Source: F1-120-MAGs238 sp964484185
Lineage (GTDB): Bacteria > Planctomycetota > Phycisphaerae > Phycisphaerales > UBA1924
Direction: 5' to 3'
Length of the DNA stretch: 25,972 bases
Assembly (NCBI GenBank): GCA_964484185.1
Contig: CAZAEQ010000054.1
Span: forward strand, 1 to 25,972
Under the pieces are notes generated by a model. The model saw nothing but the letters and a program-made list of their open reading frames with translations. It was not told the origin of the DNA and did no database searches. This document shows, one piece after another, positions 1 to 6,879 of the stretch. Numbering within the stretch: the stretch's first letter is position 1; every line of letters starts with the position of its first letter. The translations under genes were made by a program, and so were the position numbers.

Positions 1-1349
1 GCATCATCGTCCGCCTCAAGTCAATGCTGCTCCCGCTGGGAGCTGTCCTCTTCGCCATCACTATCGTCACCGTCTCCTGCATCACGCTCCTTGTCATCAT
101 GTTCCCCGGTGTTCCCGCCGAAAAGCTCATGAATTTCGATACCTTCTACCTCAACAAGTTCAACGGCCTTGACGACCCAATCGTCCGCATCCTCTTGGCC
201 ACCGCATTCCTTATCTTCATCCTCCTACTCACGACCAGCCTCTTTAACTACTCCCGATTCTCCCTCCACGCTCTCTATCGCGAACGTCTTGTCCGCGCGT
301 ACCTGGGCGCATCCAACACGCACCGAAGCCCTGATCGCTTCACCGGCTTTGATCCCGGCGACAACATCCGCCTCTACGAACTCCGCGGCAATCTCAAAAA
401 CCCGCAACTCGTCCGTCCGTTCCACCTCCTCAACATGACCCTCAACCTCACCTCATCTAATAACCTCATGATGCAACAACGCAAGGGCGCCAGTTTCACC
501 GCATCCATGCTCCACGCCGGAACCCGCACACTCGGCTATCAGAACATTCAGGACTACGCCGGCCCATCTCGATTCAATCCCGCCGCCAACAATCCGAAAA
601 GAGGCATGACTCTCGGCGCCGCCGTTGCCGCTTCCGGTGCCGCCGCCAATCCCAACATGGGTTTCAATTCCTCCCCATTCGTCTCATTCCTGCTCACCGT
701 CTTCAACGTTCGCCTCGGCGTCTGGCTCCCAAACCCCGGGCCGCACGGCTTCGGACAACACATCAAGTCCGGCCCAACCCTCGCGCTCCAGCCCGCCATC
801 TACGACCTCCTGGGATTGTCTGATGACAAGAAAGCATTTGTCAGCCTCTCCGACGGTGGCCACTTCGACAACATGGGTATCTACGAACTCGTCCGCCGCG
901 GCGTGCAAGTTATCGTCTGCGTCGATGGCGAATGTGACAACGTCCCGCCCGACTCTCCCTACATCCACGAAGGCCTCTCGCAGGCCATCCGCAAATGCTC
1001 CATCGATTTTGGTGTAGAAATCCGCAGCGAAGATGCGCCTGACGCCGCGCCACACTGGAACAAGAACCTTTGCCCAAACGGCTATTGGCTCGCGCGCATC
1101 TATTACCCCCACAACGTCAAACCGCCGTTCGCGCCACCAGAGCCAGGCTATCTCCTCTACATTAAACCCCGACTCTTCGGCGATGTTCCCGTCGACCTGC
1201 GAAACTACCACACCGCCAACAACGACTTCCCCCAGCAAACCACCGCCGACCAATGGTTCAGCGAATCTCAATTCGAAAGTTACCGCAAGCTCGGCGAATA
1301 CATCGCCAACTCAATTCCAAAACACATCTGGAAAAACATGGGCCTCTAA
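1..1349 (+). CDS. Patatin-like phospholipase family membrane protein, C-terminal part (5' end outside window)
   Basis: The reading frame is open to the window edge (codons from base 3, before the first ATG at 24), so the gene starts upstream and about 448 residues are visible. Two hydrophobic segments lie near the visible N-terminus (about residues 5-30 and 55-75 counted from the ATG at 24), which suggests membrane anchoring. Further on, TLGAAVAASGAAANPNMG and FVSLSDGGHFDNMGIYELVRRG match the C-terminal half of large patatin-like phospholipases; the DGG after LS is the expected site of the catalytic Asp of the Ser-Asp dyad. The GxSxG serine motif must lie upstream and cannot be checked. The likely role is hydrolysis of membrane lipid acyl esters, inferred from the family. 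The gene ends at TAA 1347-1349 just before a strong terminator. Confidence 0.75.
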   Translation, partial: IIVRLKSMLLPLGAVLFAITIVTVSCITLLVIMFPGVPAEKLMNFDTFYLNKFNGLDDPIVRILLATAFLIFILLLTTSLFNYSRFSLHALYRERLVRAYLGASNTHRSPDRFTGFDPGDNIRLYELRGNLKNPQLVRPFHLLNMTLNLTSSNNLMMQQRKGASFTASMLHAGTRTLGYQNIQDYAGPSRFNPAANNPKRGMTLGAAVAASGAAANPNMGFNSSPFVSFLLTVFNVRLGVWLPNPGPHGFGQHIKSGPTLALQPAIYDLLGLSDDKKAFVSLSDGGHFDNMGIYELVRRGVQVIVCVDGECDNVPPDSPYIHEGLSQAIRKCSIDFGVEIRSEDAPDAAPHWNKNLCPNGYWLARIYYPHNVKPPFAPPEPGYLLYIKPRLFGDVPVDLRNYHTANNDFPQQTTADQWFSESQFESYRKLGEYIANSIPKHIWKNMGL

Positions 1350-1350
1350 C

Positions 1351-1395
1351 AAAAAAACGCCCTCTGAAAACTTCAGAGGGCGTTTGTGTTTTTGC
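1351..1395. terminator. Bidirectional Rho-independent terminator
   Basis: A perfect 12-bp stem (ACGCCCTCTGAA, 1357-1368; TTCAGAGGGCGT, 1372-1383) with a 3-base loop is followed on the plus strand by TTTGTGTTTTT. On the other side it is flanked by seven A at 1351-1357, which read as a T tract on the minus strand. It sits between the convergent phospholipase gene (stop at 1349) and HTH protein gene (stop at 1440), so it can end both transcripts. Confidence 0.9.
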
Positions 1396-1439
1396 CTTTA
1401 CTAGTGCCTAGTGCCAAATGCCTAGTGCCTGTGTTGTCC

Positions 1440-2252
1440 TCAACCCTTGCGTCCCAGCACCCAACCCAAAACACCCGCAAGCACAGTCACCGCCGCGCCC
1501 GCACCTACAAAGATAATCAGGTTGCTGCCCAGGGTATCCAGCAAATTGCTGCCGCCGGAAAGTCCCAGCAATACCGCAGTCATTCCGATTGCAAGAGTCA
1601 AAACCATGCCAAGCGCAAATCCGCCGACAAGTCCTGACCCTGCGCCGTCATATGGCTCAGCCATCGCCGCCATCAACGGCGCCGGTGTCGCAGATTCTGA
1701 AGGCGCTCCTTCAAACATCTGGCCGCCATCACCCTGCGAAGGCATCGACCCCGAGCCCGCAAGTGCGCTGCTCTGGCCCGTGCCAAATGAATCCTTGATC
1801 AAGTCCGCGCCCATGGCCGAATCGCCACCATCGCGCGTCGCTTCCAGAAGCCCTGATCCGCCCAGTGCCGACCCGCCCGCCAGGCTCGGCGTCACGCGTG
1901 TCACGGCGCTTGGATCATCAACTTCTGTTGACTCAGCTTCAAAGATGCTGATGCCGGTCTGCTCTTTTGCATTGCCGGCATTGGAATCAGCCATGCCGAT
2001 CGCCGATGCCGAGCCAGACTTCGAAAGCGAAATCGCTTCTGCTTCGCCCGAGTCCGCAAGCTTGAAGACATCATCAATCTTGCTGTCGACCTTTGAGCCT
2101 GACAGCAGATCAACCTGCTCAGATTTGAACATCAGTCGGTCGCGATCGCGGAATTCAGAAAGCTGCCCGCGCGTCACCATTTCCTTGACCTGCGTCTCGC
2201 TCTTGCCCAACTTCGCGCACGCCTCTTCCAATGTATAGAACATCTTCGCCAT
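1440..2252 (-). CDS. Membrane-anchored helix-turn-helix (excisionase/MerR-like) protein
   Basis: A 270-residue protein. Residues 1-50 (MFYTLEEACAKLGKSETQVK, then RGQLSEFRDRDRLMFK) look like the small winged HTH of the excisionase family (HTH_17 type), where TLEEAA.LG..... is the usual start. Residues 55-195 are a low-complexity Ser/Gly/Ala/Asp linker containing SALGGSGLLEATRDGGDS, of a kind I associate with planctomycete proteins of this type. Two hydrophobic helices follow (about 207-233 and 243-267), ending in GRKG. The start is supported by AAGGAG on the minus strand (2262-2267) 9 bases before the ATG. The arrangement suggests a membrane-tethered DNA-binding or protein-binding module. Its target is unknown and no partner gene is adjacent. 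It converges on the phospholipase gene. Confidence 0.8.
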   Translation of the reverse strand: MAKMFYTLEEACAKLGKSETQVKEMVTRGQLSEFRDRDRLMFKSEQVDLLSGSKVDSKIDDVFKLADSGEAEAISLSKSGSASAIGMADSNAGNAKEQTGISIFEAESTEVDDPSAVTRVTPSLAGGSALGGSGLLEATRDGGDSAMGADLIKDSFGTGQSSALAGSGSMPSQGDGGQMFEGAPSESATPAPLMAAMAEPYDGAGSGLVGGFALGMVLTLAIGMTAVLLGLSGGSNLLDTLGSNLIIFVGAGAAVTVLAGVLGWVLGRKG

Positions 2253-2366
2253 CGCGAACTACTCCTTCAACCGCCCCACCGCGGCCGATCAATACTTACT
2301 TATACACTTCGGCCACCAAAGCCGCTGCGTTCAACCAGTAGACAGTCTAGCGTTCCCAAACCACCC

Positions 2367-3197
2367 TTGCACAAGCCCCCCCAAACATCCCCCGCATTCC
2401 GCAGACCCCAACTCCCCGCTCCAATCGAGGTGGTTGAGCTATCTCATCCCGAAATCCCGCCACAACTCAACGGCCTGCGCATCCTCCACCTCACCGACCT
2501 CCACATCCGCCGCGGCCGCCCCATCACACCCCAACTCCGCAAAACCATGTTCGCACTGCGTCGAACCCCCGCCGACTTGGTCTTCCTCACCGGTGACATC
2601 ATGCACCGCCGCGGCGATGAACACGCCGCACTCCAATCCCTCGAAGCGCTCGCCTCAGCCTGGTCCGCCCGCCTCGGAGCATTTGGCGTATTCGGAAATC
2701 ATGATTCCGTCGATTTCGCAAACGCCGCGAAAGCTCGCACAGATATCCCGATTCAATGGCTTGTCAACGAAAACTGCGATGTGGGCACCAATCTCCGCAT
2801 CGTCGGCGCCAGCTATCCCGAAGATGTTCTCACAGCAGTTGGCAAAAAAGCCTCGGTCCCCGGCCGCCTTTCGCTCGCAATTTCCCACTATCCAACCGAG
2901 ATTTTCACCGCCGCCGAACTTGGACTTCCGCTGCTGTTCTGCGGCCACACCCACGGCGGCCAATTCCGACTCAACAAAAACTACATCCCACACACCAGTT
3001 GCGACCTCCCCGGCTCAAAAGCCTGCGGCCTGCTTCGTTTCAAAGGCACCGTCTGCGCGATTTCCCGCGGCCTGGGTACCGCCTTGCTCCAGTTCCGCGT
3101 GAACTGCCCTTCCCAAATCCCGCTCTACATCCTCCGCCGCGGGCCACTGCCATCCGTCCGCGATCCGCTCCGAATTGAGCAAACCAGAGCCTGGTAG
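2367..3197 (+). CDS. Metallophosphoesterase (YaeI-like phosphodiesterase)
   Basis: A 276-residue calcineurin-like phosphoesterase with the full metal-binding set: DLH (D44, H46), GD (D77), GNHD (N111-D113), the histidine of ISHYP (H174) and GHTHGGQ (H194, H196). The order and spacing, with no N-terminal membrane helix, fit the YaeI/UDP-2,3-diacylglucosamine-hydrolase-like branch, which hydrolyses phosphodiesters or phosphomonoesters using two metal ions; the natural substrate cannot be read from the sequence. The start is uncertain. The longest frame begins with TTG at 2367 without a clear ribosome binding site, and a GTG at 2430 (Val in IEVVEL) is an alternative that keeps every catalytic motif. 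It is transcribed away from the HTH protein gene, whose start is 114 bases upstream. Confidence 0.88.
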   Translation: MHKPPQTSPAFRRPQLPAPIEVVELSHPEIPPQLNGLRILHLTDLHIRRGRPITPQLRKTMFALRRTPADLVFLTGDIMHRRGDEHAALQSLEALASAWSARLGAFGVFGNHDSVDFANAAKARTDIPIQWLVNENCDVGTNLRIVGASYPEDVLTAVGKKASVPGRLSLAISHYPTEIFTAAELGLPLLFCGHTHGGQFRLNKNYIPHTSCDLPGSKACGLLRFKGTVCAISRGLGTALLQFRVNCPSQIPLYILRRGPLPSVRDPLRIEQTRAW

Positions 3198-3486
3198 CCC
3201 CCCAGAATTTTCAGATTTTTTTGGCCGACCCTGACACACCCTGTCAGTCTCAAAATGGTTATCAGGTCGTCCGTACCCCGGTTTAAGGGGTGAATAACGC
3301 AGCTCGCCGGATGGCGGTTTTCACATAAACCCATTGTTTGCAACGTCTTACACAAAGACCGGACGACCACGTTCGTTCAGTTTGTCCGGTACCAAACCTT
3401 TCCTTTACCTGCTCGCCTTTCCAATGTACAACTCCGTCTCCGGCCCACTTGGTGGTAGGCCGGTTTGGTCTTTCAGGAGTTCACAT
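3198..3486 (+). promoter_or_regulatory. Structured gene-free leader upstream of the terminase operon
   Basis: This 289-base region has no plausible gene but several small inverted repeats: CTGACA/TGTCAG (3231-3236, 3242-3247); TACCCC/GGGGTG, partly G-T paired, around 3274-3292; GGTCGTCCG (3265-3273) with its exact complement CGGACGACC (3360-3368); ACCAAACC (3391-3398) with GGTTTGGT (3462-3469); and CCAC/GTGG (3445-3448, 3452-3455). The last pairs lie within 100 bases of the HTH start and could form a long 5' leader structure. The ribosome binding site AGGAG is at 3475-3479. The region probably holds the operon promoter and may mark the edge of a cassette; no convincing -35/-10 pair stood out. 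Confidence 0.45.
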
Positions 3487-3921
3487 ATGCAGGCACAACA
3501 TCTCATCCAATCCATCGATCTGCGTCGTACCGAAGCTTCGTATGCACAAGACGAGGTCTCCCTCTGGGCCGACTTCCTCGCTGACGCCGACCGCGCGGTC
3601 CTTCAATCCGTCTTTCTGCACAACATGCAGATTAGGTCGATCGCCGCCGCGGGCAAGACTTCGGCCGACACACTTCGCAAACGCATCCGCCGCCTGCTGC
3701 AGCGAATCACCTCCGCCGATTTTCAATTCATCGCCAGGCACCTCGACGTTCTGCCGCCGCCAACGAAGGCGATCGCGAAGCTCTGCATCCTGCAAGGTTT
3801 CTCGATCAGTCAGGCCGCGGAAAAACTTCGACTCGCCCCCAACTACGTCCGTCAGCATCGGCGCATGGCGGTCCCGATTCTCACTTCACTCGTCGCTTCA
3901 AACACCAAAGGAGGTGCATGA
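3487..3921 (+). CDS. Small helix-turn-helix protein, first gene of the terminase operon
   Basis: A 144-residue basic helical protein. The ATG at 3487 is preferred because AGGAG (3475-3479) sits 7 bases upstream; the frame extends further upstream only through the structured leader. Two segments look like helix-turn-helix units: about 38-72 (VFLHNMQIRSIAAAGKTSAD, then a basic KRIRRLLQR helix) and about 96-127 (CILQGFSISQAAEKLRLAPN, then VRQHRRM), the second resembling sigma-70 region 4. It could be a transcriptional regulator of the operon. Alternatively, since small terminase subunits are often HTH proteins encoded just ahead of TerL, it could be a TerS-like DNA-recognition subunit; both are inference. 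Its stop overlaps the start of the ABC ATPase gene. Confidence 0.7.
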   Translation: MQAQHLIQSIDLRRTEASYAQDEVSLWADFLADADRAVLQSVFLHNMQIRSIAAAGKTSADTLRKRIRRLLQRITSADFQFIARHLDVLPPPTKAIAKLCILQGFSISQAAEKLRLAPNYVRQHRRMAVPILTSLVASNTKGGA

Positions 3922-4586
3922 TGTCAATCGCATCCACACTCTCGCCCGCCACCGTTCTCATTTCCACACTCTTCAACGTTGCCGCCGCACCAAAGCGGCC
4001 GCGCATGGCCACCTCGGCACACTCGGTTCTTCATCATCTTCTAGAGAACCCATCAGCGATCGTTCTCGTTGAAGGTTCCAGCGGCAGCGGCAAATCGACA
4101 TTGCTCAACCAGGTCATCAAGCACGCCAAGGATTCTCAGCGTCCGCTCGTGCGCGTCAATCGCACAGACCTTCAGGCCAGGTCGCGCGTCATAGACCATC
4201 TCATTTCGATTATTCAGCGAAGCAAGCCCGACGACGCGTTGCTCAACCAAGCCGCAGCGATCCTGGCAACCTGTGGCCTGGGCGAACCTGCGCTGTGGCT
4301 GCGGCGACCCAAGTGTCTTTCCGACAGCGAGCAAGCCCGTTTCATGCTTGCGTGTGCCATCACCCGCGCAGACCTTTCAAACAGCGCTGCGCCATTCATT
4401 GTCGTCATCGATGAATTCCTTTCCACACTCGATCGCATCACCGCGCAGGCAACGTGCGCTGCGATCTGCCGATTGGTCAAGCTTCGCCCATCGCTGCGAC
4501 TGCTTGTCGCAACGGCGCACAGCGACCTCGCCGCATTTCTTGAGCCGCTATGCGTTGTTCGCCCAACCAGGGGAGGCAACTCATGA
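3921..4586 (+). CDS. ABC-type ATPase (COG2401-like ATPase half)
   Basis: A 221-residue stand-alone nucleotide-binding domain with all ABC signatures: Walker A GSSGSGKST (52-60), signature LSDSEQ (133-138), Walker B FIVVIDE (159-165), D-loop STLD (168-171) and H-loop His200 in ATAHSD. There is no membrane domain, so it is not a transporter as it stands. The pairing with the next gene (GNAT) mirrors COG2401, 'ABC-type ATPase fused to a predicted acetyltransferase', split here. The sequence ATGATG gives two possible starts: 3918 (4-base overlap with the HTH stop) and 3921. GGAGG at 3910-3914 lies 3 and 6 bases away respectively, so 3921 is preferred. The gene overlaps the GNAT gene by ATGA (4583-4586). 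It probably powers a DNA- or protein-processing step with the adjacent terminase; the substrate is unknown. Confidence 0.85.
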   Translation: MSIASTLSPATVLISTLFNVAAAPKRPRMATSAHSVLHHLLENPSAIVLVEGSSGSGKSTLLNQVIKHAKDSQRPLVRVNRTDLQARSRVIDHLISIIQRSKPDDALLNQAAAILATCGLGEPALWLRRPKCLSDSEQARFMLACAITRADLSNSAAPFIVVIDEFLSTLDRITAQATCAAICRLVKLRPSLRLLVATAHSDLAAFLEPLCVVRPTRGGNS

Positions 4587-5317
4587 ATCGCATCAACATT
4601 GTTCCCGGCACACGCGATGATCTGCTCGCACTCCAGGCCCATCATTACAACACCGGTGAGCCGGCGACCATCGCCGCCGTCTTGCGTGCCAACTGGTACG
4701 ACACTCTCGCCGGCGTACTTGTCGTCTCCTACCCGACACTCAACGCTGATTGGCGCAGCGCTGCGTTTGGACCTGGCTTCAAGCTCAGCTGCAAAGGTGA
4801 TCTGGCGCGCAAGACCAACAAGCATGTCCGCTCAATCTCGCGCGTCATCGTCGAACCGCGATTTCGCGGACTTGGCATCGCTACACACCTTGTCCGCCAC
4901 TATCTCGCATCACCACTCACCGCGTGTACCGAAGCGGTGTCTGTGCTCAACGCCTTCATTCCACTCTTTGAACGCGCGGGCATGCGTCGCATCGACCTGC
5001 CCCCATCGATCCGCGATCGCATCCTCATGCGCCAGCTCGCGGATATGAACATGACCCCATTTGATCTTGCCACCGCTGCGACGTGTTCTGCACGCTCGCC
5101 GCTGAACAACCAGGTTCTGGCCGCACTTCAACCATTGCTTCTGCGCTGGGGTCAAACCCACCGGGGCACACGAAAGCTCAAATGTCCAGCAACGCTCGCG
5201 CGCCACAGTGCGAAAAGTCTGCTCCTGCCGCGTGTGGTCTTTGCCGCCGGATCGCTGATCTCCCAGCGCACACACGCTGAACCCTCTGACGAATTCACCC
5301 CATTGCACACTACTTGA
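4583..5317 (+). CDS. GNAT-family N-acetyltransferase (COG2401-like acetyltransferase half)
   Basis: A 244-residue protein. Residues 86-108 (ISRVIVEPRFRGLGIATHLV) form GNAT motif A with the acetyl-CoA pyrophosphate loop R93-x-x-G96-x-G98. VSVLNAFIPLFERAGM (about 119-134) matches the later GNAT strand and helix where the substrate and the CoA thiol meet. The start at 4583 has AGGGGAGG just upstream and overlaps the ATPase stop by ATGA, indicating translational coupling. The C-terminal 80 residues are basic and carry no recognised domain. The family transfers acetyl from acetyl-CoA to an amine; the acceptor here is unknown. The position between an ABC ATPase and a terminase suggests a DNA-processing complex rather than metabolism. 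The domain may also be structural if it acts as in COG2401 fusions. Confidence 0.82.
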   Translation: MNRINIVPGTRDDLLALQAHHYNTGEPATIAAVLRANWYDTLAGVLVVSYPTLNADWRSAAFGPGFKLSCKGDLARKTNKHVRSISRVIVEPRFRGLGIATHLVRHYLASPLTACTEAVSVLNAFIPLFERAGMRRIDLPPSIRDRILMRQLADMNMTPFDLATAATCSARSPLNNQVLAALQPLLLRWGQTHRGTRKLKCPATLARHSAKSLLLPRVVFAAGSLISQRTHAEPSDEFTPLHTT

Positions 5318-5331
5318 AATCGAGGCCGACC

Positions 5332-6879
5332 ATGTCAACTCCAAGAACTCACGATCAACTTCACACCTGGATCAAAGACAACTTGAACATCACGCTCTCG
5401 CGGGCCGTGCGTATCGATGGCCACAGTTCTCACTTTGACTACATCTGCCATTCCTACTTCGCCGACACGATCGCAGGCGGCCCCGCCCTCACTTCCAAGC
5501 CGCTGGACGCTGTTGTTCTCGCGCCCCGCGGCGGCGGCAAGACATTCCTGGGCGCGCTCGCCACCACGCTCGATCTGGTCCACAAGCCGGGAATCCAGAT
5601 CCGCATCCTCGCTGGATCGCAGGAACAGGGCACGCGCATGCTTGCGTATCTCCGTTCCTTTTTCTCACTCCCAACTCTGGCTTCTTTAGTAGAAGGCAAT
5701 GGCACACGCACTTCGCTCTTGCTCGGCAATGGCTCAAGGGTGCAGGTGCTCTCGCAGTCTCACGCCAGCGTCCGCGGCATTCGCGTACACAAAATTAAGT
5801 GCGACGAAGTTGAACTTTTCACCAATGAAATCTTCAGCGCGGTACAGCTCACCACAACTTCCGCAACCTGCGGCGAGTTTCTCGTCCGCGGCACGATCGA
5901 CTGCCTCTCCACTCAGCACCTCGTCGGCGGCATCATGCAGCGACTGGTGCGTGAGAGCGACTCTGGCGCAAGAACGCTCTTCAAATGGTCACTCCTGGAT
6001 GTACTCTCAACGTGTGATGATCAGTACACCTGCCGCGCCAAGCCTGATGATGACACTTCCAAGGATTGCCATCTCTTGAGCGAATGTAACGGTCAGGCCA
6101 AGGTTCTCTCTCCGACTATTCACGGCCACATGTCTATTGGCGAAGCGCTCCGCATGAAATCTCGCGTTGATCTCGATACGTGGCGCTCTGAAATGCTCTG
6201 CCTGCGACCTGGGCGCGCTCAGGCTGTCTTCACCGACTTCGATCGCGCCACACACGTTGTCACGCGCGATCCACCGCGCGAGAGCGACCACGAATGTTCT
6301 CGCATCATTCTGGGTGGCATGGACTTTGGCTTCCGCAGCCCCACCGTTATTCTGTGGGCCATTCGCGAACTTTGGTTTGATGGCACCGAGCTCATCACAG
6401 TTGTAGATGAATACGTGCAGGCTCAGCGTTCCATGCAGCAGCACATTTCGGTCCTGCGCGAGCGCGGTGGCGAAGGCGATCAACAGCTTCCCAGCACCTC
6501 GACCTGTCCATACCCATTGAAGCTGCACTGGCTCGGCGCTGACCCGGCAGGCGCAGCTAATACCGGCGTTTCGACCGAGGGTTCGCATGTCGCTCAACTT
6601 CGCAAAGCTGGATTTCAGGTCAAGACGGCTCGCTTCGATGTCTTTTCTGGTCTTGCCATGCTTCGGTCAAAGCTCTTTCCCGCTGTTGGCGCAAGGAAAC
6701 TCGTTGTGCACTCTCGCTGTCACAAACTCATCGAAGCGCTGGAGAGCTACCATTATCCGACATCGCTCCCGAATACTGAGGTGCCAGAGAAAGATGGCCC
6801 CGATCACCTCTGCGATGCGCTTCGATACATGATTGTCAACCTTGAACACGGCAACGTGACTGCCAGGAGATACACATGA
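5332..6879 (+). CDS. Phage-type terminase large subunit (TerL), ATPase-nuclease
   Basis: A 515-residue protein with the two-domain TerL plan. The N-terminal packaging ATPase has Walker A APRGGGKT (64-71), Walker B ending in CDE (D158, E159) and a probable coupling motif near RGTID (186-190). The C-terminal RNase H-like nuclease has acidic residues at GGMDFGF (D331), VVDEY (E360), GADPAG (D404) and DHLCDALRY (D491/D495). Between the domains four cysteines are arranged C228-x5-C234-x11-C246-x5-C252, a probable metal-binding knuckle. The ATG at 5332 with GAGG 6 bases upstream is preferred to the TTG at 5314. It follows the GNAT gene by 14 bases and overlaps the LEPR-XLL gene by ATGA. TerL normally cuts and pumps phage DNA into a prohead; no capsid or portal gene is near, so the packaging substrate or target is unclear. 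Confidence 0.9.
   Translation: MSTPRTHDQLHTWIKDNLNITLSRAVRIDGHSSHFDYICHSYFADTIAGGPALTSKPLDAVVLAPRGGGKTFLGALATTLDLVHKPGIQIRILAGSQEQGTRMLAYLRSFFSLPTLASLVEGNGTRTSLLLGNGSRVQVLSQSHASVRGIRVHKIKCDEVELFTNEIFSAVQLTTTSATCGEFLVRGTIDCLSTQHLVGGIMQRLVRESDSGARTLFKWSLLDVLSTCDDQYTCRAKPDDDTSKDCHLLSECNGQAKVLSPTIHGHMSIGEALRMKSRVDLDTWRSEMLCLRPGRAQAVFTDFDRATHVVTRDPPRESDHECSRIILGGMDFGFRSPTVILWAIRELWFDGTELITVVDEYVQAQRSMQQHISVLRERGGEGDQQLPSTSTCPYPLKLHWLGADPAGAANTGVSTEGSHVAQLRKAGFQVKTARFDVFSGLAMLRSKLFPAVGARKLVVHSRCHKLIEALESYHYPTSLPNTEVPEKDGPDHLCDALRYMIVNLEHGNVTARRYT

Noticed and set aside
5314..5331. TTG start at 5314 for TerL
   Set aside because: It overlaps the GNAT stop without a ribosome binding site; the ATG at 5332 has GAGG 6 bases upstream.
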